A stretch of 64,000 nucleotides of DNA from NCBI GenBank assembly GCA_029962745.1, contig CM057171.1, positions 18,689,633 through 18,753,632 of the forward strand, given 5' to 3'. The notes beneath the pieces are model-generated. The model saw only the letters and a list, made by a program, of their open reading frames with translations. It searched no databases and was not told where the DNA came from. Below, piece by piece: positions 1 to 12,200 of the stretch. This DNA comes from Echinometra lucunter. Its lineage: Eukaryota > Echinodermata > Echinoidea > Camarodonta > Echinometridae. Made by a program: the position numbers and the translations under genes. Position 1 is the stretch's first letter. Each line of letters opens with the position of its first letter.

Positions 1-304
1 CGGCCAGGTCACGATGAAGTGGAATCAAATACCCAAGATCCTCCTCTTTCTGACTCATTGATATGCAACAGTCCGCCGTTGACAATAGATAGTAAATGAA
101 GAAGCTTAATGGGAGGAATTTATAATTTGTATACAAATTTTCGGCATTACTCCCAGTGTTAAAGATTGTATGTTCGATCTGTATTGAAAATCACAATGAA
201 TCACAATGAATCGTACTAATTAGGAGAATTTTGATGATCTGGTGCTACTCAATTAAATAGTTAGCTTTAATGCTTGATTTTTTTTTACTCTTCCTCTCTT
301 TCAG

Positions 305-479
305 ATCACCATTAAGGAGCTCCTCACCACCGCTTGCAAGGAGGAACCAGACCCCGGCAGTGAAGTGGTCGTCTATGATCAAGGTACTGCCGATATTACC
401 TGCCTCACTGCCGACACTTTCCTGAGTGTGCTCTTGGCGAAGCTCAATGAGAACTTCAAGACTGTCTCCTTGCTTGCAG
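305..479 (+). CDS. DUSP16: DUSP exon A: C-terminal part of rhodanese domain
   Basis: Acceptor ctttcag ends at 304 and donor GTAAG starts at 480. It encodes 58 codons plus one base, ITIKELLTTACKEEP through VSLLAG. The exon ends in phase 1 and joins the exon at 7614. Confidence 0.93.
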
Positions 480-3400
480 GTAAGAAAATCAGAAGGTCTT
501 TCATTTTGATTGGAAAGTTGACTAATTTCTTGTAAAAAGATTTACCTTTCTCTCAAATATATGAAATTGACAAAGTGTTGCAAAGTCATGGAATACCAGT
601 AATTGGAATGCTTCATGAAGTTTGGTAGGAGGGAGACGAAACAGTGAGTACTCTATCATTTTTTTAGGTGTTCAATGGTCAGTGTTGGATTTTGTAGTCA
701 TAAGACATTTTTTTGTTGTTTTTGTTGTTTCTATGTTGGATGTTAGATGGCAGTTATGTATGGTAATTTCATACAAGATCCTGGTACAGAATCTTTTGTA
801 AAATTTTTGTTACTTTACTAGTGGTAAGTTCTTATTACAGCTACTGAGGATATAGAGGTAAGAAAATGAAAAAAAATACTTTAAAGTTGCAGAATTAGTG
901 ATTGATGTCACTGGCATATCTCTCAAAGCAACATAATGAAACGATAGGAAATAGTTTTTCAAAGTCTCTGTCAAAGCCTTCTATGTTTAATATTGGCCAT
1001 GTGTCTCATTATTGTATAACAACATAATGTCACAAATTCATAAATGCTCAAAATTGAATTGGCAAACCTGTAATGAATATTGTGATTGAACTGTCAAACC
1101 TGTAGATAGAGATCATGCTCATGGGTTTATGGTCTTTATAGACAGTTGCTATTCATGTACATATTATTTTGATATAGGTTTCAATGAGAAATTGTGCTCA
1201 AGAAAATTGTCTTTTTAGACTGGTGGATTTTTTTAATAGATGACTATGAAAAAAAGATTTACCATGATGAGAAATGCAGGAGATAGTGGAAACATTTTCT
1301 TGGTTTGGGGTGTTTTTTTAAAACTTGATAGGAGACAAAAATTATCAAGAGGTAGAAAAGAAAAGAAAATCATACCACATGTACATCTTTGGCAGTTTTT
1401 CAACAGTCCCTGAAGACCTTTCTCTTTAATAGTTAATTGTTAAATATGAATCTATGCAGTATTCATTTGTATTTTCCTTTTCATTTCCCTTAAAGTTGGT
1501 TAAATGATATTTGTGAAGTGCTGTGATACACGATCACTCATTTGTAAGAGCACTGTATAAGTCTTGTATTGTATGATGGGAAGCACTGCTAATAACGTGC
1601 CGTCATCCTCTCGCTGCATTGCCGGTGTATGTTGAAATCACTATTACTGATAGAGATGGACTCATCCATGCGTGAGTGCTTGCGAGCATCATCTCTCGAT
1701 GGCCAAGAGAGGGCTTTCGACCACGTCATAGAGTGGTCTCCATAGAAAGGAGCCAGGAGGGTGGAAATAACGTCTGAAATCATTTCCCCTCTCGATGAGC
1801 TCATTGGGAGAGGCTGTAGTGTTTTGAGATATGTCTTAGAGGGTTTTGATGATGCCTTTCAAAGATCTTTGGTATTATATTTTTGTGAATTTTTATTGTG
1901 ATGCCGTTTTTAAGAGCGTTTCATGTCATGGCAAAAAAAAAAATGTCACTGTGGTGTCTAATATTAAACCAGCTGTTTGTTTTTGGTTGTTGTTGTTGTT
2001 AATTGTCTATGGTTTAGATGTCTTTTGTTGTATTCTTTTATGTGCTGATTTTATCCAAAATCATGTTATAAGGGTTTTCAGTAATTAAATGATCAAATCT
2101 TCATGTGATCTATCCATTATTAATACATACTGACTCATTTTCGATAATTTTACCAAAGTATCGTGTCTTGCTTTGGCCACGTGTAATAATGCCTAGAAAG
2201 GTATGATGTAGAAATGTTTTTATTGAAGACAAAATCAGTTTTGTATGACTCACTACAGATTACACAATACATTTTATAAGTACTTGCGTTAAAAGTATAC
2301 CATACATCTATTGTATTTCAGGATGCAAATTGTTCCTCTTTGTTTTCTTTGTGAAGCATGCAGATAAATGTATCTTCATTTCTCTTTTTGTGTTTATTCT
2401 ATTAATTAGTTAGCCAATATTTTATTTTCAATTTAGTAGATATCAGTTTCAGTTTTGTTGCATTTATGGACATGTCCATTAATACTTTACAATTTGCGGT
2501 TCCTGTGAGGGATTCGTTAAGGCGGAATGTCACTGGCTCTACCAAAGAATACAATTCGGAATGATCTGATTAGAAATTAACTCATCTTTCTCGAGGTACT
2601 TACTCAATTTGCAATCCATTCATAACCATGCATCATTTGTAGAATTCTACATATATATTTACAGGCAGAATGATTAAAAAAAACTTCTAGTAATAAGTGC
2701 TTAATTAGAAATATGATACATAAGAGGATGAAATCTTCAAGTGGCATTGATCACAAATGCATCTTAGAGTCAATCAACAAAGGGGATTTTCATAATGATG
2801 TCATGCATATTCATCACCCGGTTGTATGTTGCAGGCAGGATTTCTGGGGATGAATAATGATGATTATAATTCAATGTTGATGAGCTCATCATTCTCAAAG
2901 CTAATGGCTAAATTGGGTGATTACTCATAAGAAGTTTGAAGGGAATCACTTCAGACAAGTCGTCACGCCCCTCGGCCCGACATTATAGATTAAGCTTCCT
3001 TAATCAATTTCATGGCTATTACAGTACTTCAAATTTGTTTTAAAATTGCTGTATGTTTATCATTTTTAATTAAGTGTCATTTGAACAGGGAAACTGCACT
3101 TCAACCCCACTGATAATTGACTTTCTCACATTGATTTCCTACAGATTTGTATTTCATGCATTGTATTTTGTGTGGTTCATTGTAGAGTTTTATTAGTCAA
3201 ATGTTGCATTATTTTTCTGTGCAGGAAAACTGTACAGTTTGATTTCTTTTGTTGTTGTTTTGTTTATATGTTAGACACAACTTTGGAATGATGCATGAAT
3301 ATTAAGCATATTTACTATTTTTACTGTTCTCGTTATGTCAAGTGTAGTTTAGAGTATTATTGTACACCTTGTAGACTTTGTCATAAATGTATGCAAAAAC

Positions 3401-6168
3401 AGGTACATGTACTTGTTTACAGGTGGTTTTACTTGTAAACATTCAGTCATGTGTAAAAATACATGTAGTTCATTTTCTCACTTAAGACATTGGAAAAGAA
3501 TATGCTCAGGAATATATTCCAATAAGCTGGAAGCGTAAAGCTGCAGCAAACGTATATAGTTTGATGGTATCCTAGTTATAGATGCACTGCTGGATTATAA
3601 ACACTGATAAGCGCCTGGGGGATATGTATTTTTGAAGCCCCAGTATCCATCTGCCATCTTGTGGATCAATTAATGGATGTCATATCTTTCACTAACATAC
3701 CCCATAACGACAGAGAATAGCCTGGAATATACCACGGTATATTGGTATATTTCTTGGGGAATAGCGCTCTGTGAGTTGGTGAATAGTCAGCCGTACAGTC
3801 AGTGCACATACACAAAGGCTGGGATACACTCATTTTGCGTAAGTGCTGGTTATGTATAAGTGTGTGTTGTAGAAGGGAAGTGCTAGATTGGCCTGTAACT
3901 GCATGACATCATCGTACTGCGCTGTGATTGGCCAACACCTGTGATGACTCATCCTGGGGTTGTCCTCCTTCTCTCTCTCTCTCCCTCTCTCTGCACAGCT
4001 GATTATATCCTCTGTGTGTATGTATAATGACTGTGTGTTTACAATATACCTTGTGTGTCAGCACTCTTATCTCCATGTAAGGACCGAGCTGCCCAGCACT
4101 GCCAGGATCTTGTAGTGTAGACTCATACCCTCTCCCCCTATGACTGTACGAGGAGTGCCTTCTTTTCTCTCTTCCCCGGTTGTATCATATCCCGCGAGCT
4201 GAATAGAACGAGAAGAGTAGTGTCCCCACCAATTTAGCTCGCGATTCATTGTTGACGAGAGCCTCGCTGCTAGGGAGACACAAGTTGCTCGGTCGTAGCA
4301 GAGAGAGGACTATTCTTGACAGTAGCTCCGCGAAGACGTCGATTATACAGGAATCATACATGGTTCGTCGTTGCCTTGATAACGTTGCGAGATAGTTTTG
4401 GCGTATTTGAGCGCAACTCTTTTCCCAGCCAAATGTTACTGGATTTTTAGTTGTGGATTTAAATAAACCAACCATGGTTATCCAAGTCGAGAGAAACGTG
4501 AAAACAGTCGCCGCTGGCGGTAAGATTTACATACATATTTCATCTACCAGTAATATATGCATATTGTGTGTTATTATCTGACTAGGGTATAGACAAGATT
4601 TTGTATGTTTCCAGCATAAATCTATCTGAAGATTTATATAAATGCTGTTATATTGCTTTTTTTTATATTTCATGTTACAGGAATATGTTATTTTACCAGT
4701 TTGTGTATTTTTCATATTTTATCTACATGTAGCAAAAGTTTTGTAAGCTTTCATACATGCAAATTCTGTACATTGGTTCTTTTAAAAATTTTATTCACAT
4801 GTTGAAAAAGTTTCAAAGGAGGTGTTTAATTTTGTCATTCTTCGATCAAAAATGGAATTTTAATTTTCCTTTTCATAAAACGAACAGCTGTTTTCTATCA
4901 GTTAAAATTTCTCATGGGGCTTCACTTAAATGTTCTTGGATAAGCCGATACTAAAAAAATATTTCTTTCTTCAGAAGATGCTAAATATATGTTTGGCAAG
5001 CATATGTTTGTGAGAGAAATTGTCATACTCTTGTGCCAAAGCACGTAATTGATACAATGTTTGATATTGCCTTGGTTTTTATCCAGGTTTACATATCAAG
5101 GTCATTTGATTAAATATTTATTTTCAGTTTGTTGTTATATGAGGTTGATGATATGTGTTTTTAGGCATAGAAGTTGAAGAATCTAATTTGAATTTCCTGA
5201 TGTTTTTAAGTTATAACTGCACATATTACAGTATTCATCAGAATGCAGATCTCCAGTGCATCCAATCATCCAAGTACTTTATGTGGGCCTATTTCCCTAA
5301 ATTTGAGAAGTACTGTGTTGTGAATTATTAATACATGTAGTCTCTCTTCAGCTATTTTCTCTGTGTATACATACTTCATGGCATGATTTGGAATACATGT
5401 AAACGTGAGAAGTTTAGTGTAATTAGTGAAAGTTGCTAAAGTGGTTTGTTATGTCAACATCATCATCATTAACATCTGCAACCAAAATTTTGTTTTGAAA
5501 TTTTCTTTTGAAATTAAAATCTCTCGATAGAATAGGTTGATGTATAGATCATGATCATCATTCTTCTGTTCTTTATACTGTAGAATAAATAAGGAAGATA
5601 TTCTTTCAAAGAAGGAATAGTTTTGGGGGGGAGAAAGTTGTATATTCAGCACTGTGGTGTAAGTTCCCATATGACGTATTCGGCAGATAAGCGAAGGGAT
5701 TTTTATTACATCATACCAAAAAAGGGTAAACCTTACCTTCTCTACAGCTTAATGTGTGATGCAGTAAGCCTCAAAATTACTGGGTTTTTCCTGTGGGCCG
5801 AGGTGAAACGCATATCGACGCATTTCCTCTTATTGTGGCTTAGACCAGTGTCGACCAGATGATAATAGAAGTGAGAGTGATAGAGAGGGGAGACATTGCC
5901 TTGGGGACTATACAGTTATTATCTATTCAAAACCATTGTTTCCTCTGTATCTGTCCTTCTCGTTCTGTCTATCCATCTGTCTGTAGGTCTGTTCTCTTTG
6001 TTTTCCTTATTGAATTCCTTTCATCGTCTTATTGTCTTTCTCACGGCTTGATATACTTACACAAGATTGGAATCATACTTCTAAACTTCTACTTCTAAAA
6101 GTATATCAGGCCTCTGTATCTTTCCATCTACATATACACTGTATCTACATGTATCTGTATTCTTTCTA

Positions 6169-6220
<52 letters not shown>

Positions 6221-9200
6221 TCTCTCCCTTTCTCTCTTTAGCCTGTACCTCAATCTCTTTCTTTTTCTCTTTTTCTTTGTATCTCTGTCTCTATTATGGT
6301 CATTACTACTATCTATTTTTCAATCAGTTCATAATCGTTGGCATATCTCTCTCTGTCTTTCTGTCTGTCTCTGTCTTTCTCTCTTTTAGTTTTCTCTGGC
6401 TCCTTTGCCCTGTCTCTCTCTCTCTCCCTACATGTATGTTCCACTTTTTTTTCCTTTCTGTCTATCTGATTTCGCTGTAATTTCTATTTATCTCTCTGTA
6501 GTATATGTCTAGGGATCAAGAGTTGAATAGAGTGAGCTTTGGACTTCACATGGGTTTCATTCCAAATAAGGTCATGTAAACGTCCGTTGTGGAATCTTAC
6601 CAAGTTCCATTGTATTTTGTAGACTTTGGTTACAGTTGGGGATATTCCGCCTATTCCGGTCGATGAGTGTGATTATCGGTTGATAGTCGTTCTGCAATAA
6701 TGAGCAGGTTTTGTTGCAATGCTTTCATGCGTAGCATGTAGAGAATGGGTTATGACGCTAATAATCTTTGTGACAAATTATATGACGTCTTTGTATGATC
6801 ATGACAAATTGAATCAAAATTTCTTCTCAAGAATTCTAAACTTAATGAAATAAAAAATTATGATTTTACTTTTAAAAGAGAAATACATGTATAAATGTTA
6901 CTATTTTGATTCTCAAACATTATATCTATATTCAGGAATGGATCTATTTGAAAGGAGTTCATGTTGAATTCAGTAATGATGGATATGAAATTCAATTTGA
7001 GTTTTATTTTTTTAAACTCTGTATTCTGTCATCAAAACTGTGTAAAACTTTTGTTATTATATTAAGAATGAGGCATCTTATCTTTATGTCGTTGTGCGAA
7101 AGAACGCGTCCGGAACGCAAAATGGAAAATTATTGAAAATCAGATTTTTCAAACAATGATAGATACATTCACAGGTACAGATAGCATGCAGACCTTCTAA
7201 ATTGATATACGATCTTCTTGTGGTAAGATCTTTGCTAAAATTCTATTCCAGTATGTCAAAATAGACATTTTAATTTTTGCATTTTTGTATTTTGCATTCC
7301 AGACGTGTTCTTTCGCACAACGACATAAAGATAAAACGCCTAATTGCTGTGTTGGTTGCATGAATAGTAATTGGTATGGCTGAGTACATGGTACATGATG
7401 AAACAATATGCATTTTGTAGTTATTGGTTACATGTGTGAGTAATAACCACACTGAGAAGGTTATGATTCACTGTGGATTGTTAATATTGAATTTATGTTG
7501 TTTTTTTCTTTTATGTTGTTTTTCTTCCATTATAAGTGAGGATATGATTGTTTATGTTTTATGAACATACTGAATTTCATCATATATATGTTTTGTTCTT
7601 CTTGCTATCATAGGCGGCTACACATCATTCCAGTCTTGTTTCCCGTACCTCTGTGAGTCTCAGAACCGCCCCCCTTGCCCCGCCCGTGCCCCCCTCTCAC
7701 AGCCCTGTCTACCGGTAACCAACACGGGCCCTACCCGTGTGCTTGGATTCTTATACCTTGGATCACAACAGGTAATAAAATGGTGATTAAAAAAGGGGGA
7801 ATGAACAGATTGAATTCTATGCCAGTGGTATATTAGGCCTGAGTCAATAGAAGAAAAAATGTCTGGTATTGCAATCGATAGGTGTGTAAAGGGTTAAATG
7901 ATACGGTATGAGCATAAAATGATAAAAGTCACATAAAACTCTGAGTGCTTTACAACTACATGTAGTAATACAAGTAATAATAGTGCTTGGTATGAAGGAG
8001 AAGTCAGATTTGTAACTCTTGTTTCTGTAGGGTTTAAGTAAATATATTCTCACCCCCCCCCCAAAAAAAAAAATAGAATTAGAAACGAATTTGATATTTT
8101 GCTTTTTTAATCATTTGGTGCATGATGCTGAATATGTACTAGTTTGTTATCATTTTAGGGCCTCTCCTCATCTCCTATACTCCTAGGAATTCTAGCGTTT
8201 TTTTATACGAAAAAAAAATAAAAACTATCAACTTTTATGGAAAAACATATACATAAAGTTATAAACTATAAACTTTGATGGGAAAACATGTGTATGTAGC
8301 CATTACAGGTGTAGAATTTGTCAGAACTCAAGTCTAGGTACCTAAATTGTGTACAGGCAATCTATACATGTAGGCCCATAGCGCATATGAGCAGATAACC
8401 CCTGGCTAACTCAGTGCAGGGCTATTCTTACGCTGAGCCTATTTAATCAGGATATGACAAGTTTGCACTCCTCGCTCTCTATCTTTCTCTCTCCCGTCTG
8501 TGACTCATTCGTCTTGCCTTGACTCAAGGCACTGGGACCTGATTGATGGCATAAAGTATGTTTTGATGTTGCATTTGTGGCCAAGTTGGTTATCTTTTAC
8601 CCTAGATTGGAATCAAGACTGTAGATTGGAATCTGTATTTTTTTTTCTCAACTCATTGGAAATAAAAGAAGCTTGAAAGTGAACAAAAAAGTATTTTTAC
8701 CAATATACTGCCACATTCAAAGGGTCAATTTTCACCTTATTTTCACGTGAAAACCTAGATTTATCCTGCTTCCATGTCGATTAATATGTGGATGACAAAT
8801 TTCCCAATCTCTAATTGATTTCTTTTCGAAGGAGTGCAAATGTTGCTTTTTCCTGCATATCCATGTGCGTACATGTATTAGCACATTTTAAGTTGAATTC
8901 ATTAATGAAAGAAGACCTTATGAGTAGACCATGGGTTTGGACCAGGGATCTCTGAGTAGACTGATCATCAGTTTAGTTCTTATTTCGAGTTAATGCTTAT
9001 GTGCATGTCATTGATTATTCTACTTTGAAGTAAGAAATGTAGAGGTCTACCAGATCCATTCTGTTGCAAAAAGTTGCCTTTAAAGTGTTTGAAAATCCCA
9101 GCACTTTAAACTTTTAATGATAAGAGGGTGATCATTTCTTATTTCTTCCCTTTGTTTCTTATGTCATATCACAGGATGTGATGTCAGAGGAGTGCCTGAA

Positions 9201-12200
9201 GAATTATGGGATTAACTACGTCCTCAACGTCAGCAGGTCGTGCCCTATCCCAGAATTCCTTCCCCAGACGCACTTCCATCGGATACCGGTCCGAGACAAC
9301 CACAGCGAGAAGATCCTCCCCTGGTTCGACGAGGCGCTGGAGTTTATCGGTGAGTGTCAACAAAATACCCCCCCCCAAAAAAAAAAACAAACAAACAAAC
9401 AAACAAACAAACAAAAGCAAAAACAAACAACAAATAAAAACAAAAACAAGAAAAAATGAACAAACAGACCAATGAAAAAATAATGAAATAAATCAATTAA
9501 TTTGAATGAAAAACAAATATAGATATACCAAAATAGAGATAAAAGAAAAATTATTGTCTGTTTATTTTGAACCAAGAGGTTGACTTCACCAAAAGCAAAA
9601 GGCTTCTGCTTCATCCTTAGAATTATCATACAGAATATATTTCTTCTGAAAATGACATCACACCATTTTTCCACATGACTGACAAGATATGCAAGGGCCT
9701 ACATTTTAAAATATATTTATTAGTCATACTCTTAAAGAGTCGTCTGAAATTGCCATCACCCCATCTTTTTTTACCTTAACAATTTTGACTGACTGCCAAG
9801 AAATGCAAGGACCTGCACTTTTTGTGTAAGTCATATTTCTGAAAGAATGAAAAAAATTACATGCAAGAGACACGCATGCATGCAGTATTCATGACATCCC
9901 CCCCCCAAAAAAAATGTCAGTGATCAACACAACTGAAACTTGCGCAGACTGGATTGTGCTACTTCAGTCGCAGAAGATGCGTCACAGCTTTTTTTCAGCA
10001 GTCAAAAAGAATTCATCACTTTCTGAGAATGTCATTGAATCTTTCATACTGTTTCCATGCGCTCACTTTTCCCAGTGGTCAACACAAGTAACAGAAAACT
10101 TGTACAGACTGGATTTTGCTGCTTCAAGCCTGTACATTAACTTGCCACTAGATGGCAGCATTGCACTTCTCACCCCTGCCAAGTGAACAAGGCACTGGTG
10201 CATGAAGGCTCAATTCACTGTGCCCTGTCTGCGACACTTCATTTGGAATCATTCATATGCTTAAAGCGGCTAGAAGATTTTCCTCTTTTGAACGCATTTA
10301 TTCATTCATTTATATATTTTATTTATTAATTTATCTAGTTGGTATGAAAGTTTTTTGTTGCTTTATTTATCCATTTATGCAGTCATATTTGTTTGATTAA
10401 TTACATGTATTTGTTAAATTACTTTTTATTGTTAATGATTTTTCTTATTTCTTCGTTTTTTATGTTTGAATGGATATTTTTTTTAATTTAAAACAATAAA
10501 CTCCTTTGTCTTCTAAAAGTAAAAGTTGTTTTGGAAATATATTTTTCAACCAACATTTCAAAGGTGTTAAATATGTGCTTACAGCTTGAAAAAAACAACA
10601 AAAAAAACATTCCAATGCTTTCTATAAAGGGTACATGTACTGTATGAATTTCCTGGCTTCTTGCACCAAAATTGGATAATTTGGACCCAATTTGTTCCAT
10701 TCATACTGCTTCGCTGACCTGCAGCTATTCATAGGGTCTTGTAAATTACCTCATTACCAATGGTCATCCCTTAGTCACGTTCATGATTTCCTCTTGTGTT
10801 GTGACTAAGTGTTGTACACAAGTCTTGTAATCATATTGTTTTCTTTTTCCTTGAGATGTGGGTATAACTTTTCTTTGTGTGTCATTGCAACCCATAGCAC
10901 GAATCAGAGGAACATTTTATTGGTCACTTCCCTGTACAATATACATTCTATACTGAATCATCCAAAAGAGGGAATTCCAACGAAGAGCATGCGTATACAG
11001 TATTGGCTTTGCAACAGTACGGAGCGAAAAAAGAGATGTGCATCATTTTGCATGTATATTTCTTTGTTTATTGATGATAATCTACATGTATTTATGCTTG
11101 CACAATAATTTACTTGTATATAGTGGAACTTTGAAAAATATTCAAAATGTTCAAAATATAAAATGTAACAACAACAACACCAAAACAGATTTGCTGTACA
11201 GGTAAATTTCAAACAATTTTGTAGATTTAATCAGCTTTTGAGCAATTTTCTTTGAATCGCGTTCATCTGCAGATATTTACTCTGTGATTAAATACACTAT
11301 AAAGCCAAGGCTACTGAAAAGCAGAAAAAAGGAGATAAATGATGTATATTCTTTACTTGACAAGATTTTTCTTTTAGTAGATTGGCATAATGTACATGTA
11401 GCAGCCAACCTTTAATCTTTTCTCATGAAAGCTGATGACATAGCAGGCTGCCTCTAGTCATAATTAAATTGCGTTTTGATCAGCGCGAGCCGGCCATTAC
11501 CGAACGCTGTATTCTGCATTGTCATGTCTGTTACCAGGTACATCGTAATTTGAGTGCTGTAAATAAACCGCCCAGCCTCGTCGCCTCCAACGAGGAGAGA
11601 CAGAAATACATTACAAATTTTCGCCCCCGTGATGATGACGAGGATGATGATAGTGCGTATGATGTTGTTACTTGTTAGGTAGCTGGGAGGCAGACAAAAA
11701 TTATATTAGCGCCATCAGCATTTTAATATACATCAAACCTGCTCTGATCCATGCTAGAGCTCTATTTATATCTCACTTATGAGGCACCATTACCTGTGCT
11801 TCTTAGACAGAAAAAAAACGACCAACCTTTTGCACTTGATGACATTTTCTGATTTAGAGGAAGCCTTGGGGTATTAAAAGATGTTTTGCTGAAAGGCCTT
11901 GTAATTACCAGCAAATATATAGTGCATAACCTACTGATGAAATTCTTGATCACCAAGAAAACCTACTGCATGTATTTGTTTTTCAAATGGGAATAGTTGG
12001 TAGAGTGATATGTGGTTATATATTCAGAAAATCTATGAACATGAACCATATTCTTACATCTCCAAATGGTTATGAATATATACACTGTATACATGTATAA
12101 ATGTATAAATATACATGTATATGCAGTGTACATTACTTCTGTCAAGTTATTCTCATTTGGGAAAACAAAATAAACAAATGAATTGATACTATGTGTACAT

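Larger units (their letters stand above)
480..7613 (+). other. DUSP intron (7.1 kb)
   Basis: Intron between the rhodanese exon and the linker exon, mostly AT-rich unique sequence. It holds a CpG-rich patch at about 1590-1800, the candidate internal first exon at 4474-4519, a CT-rich tract at 6160-6490 and an inverted-repeat element at 7068-7344. No other coding is supported. Confidence 0.8.

Noticed and set aside
9206..9475. ORFs overlapping DUSP exon C in other frames
   Set aside because: Shadow frames of a clearly coding exon that run into the (AAAC)n microsatellite.
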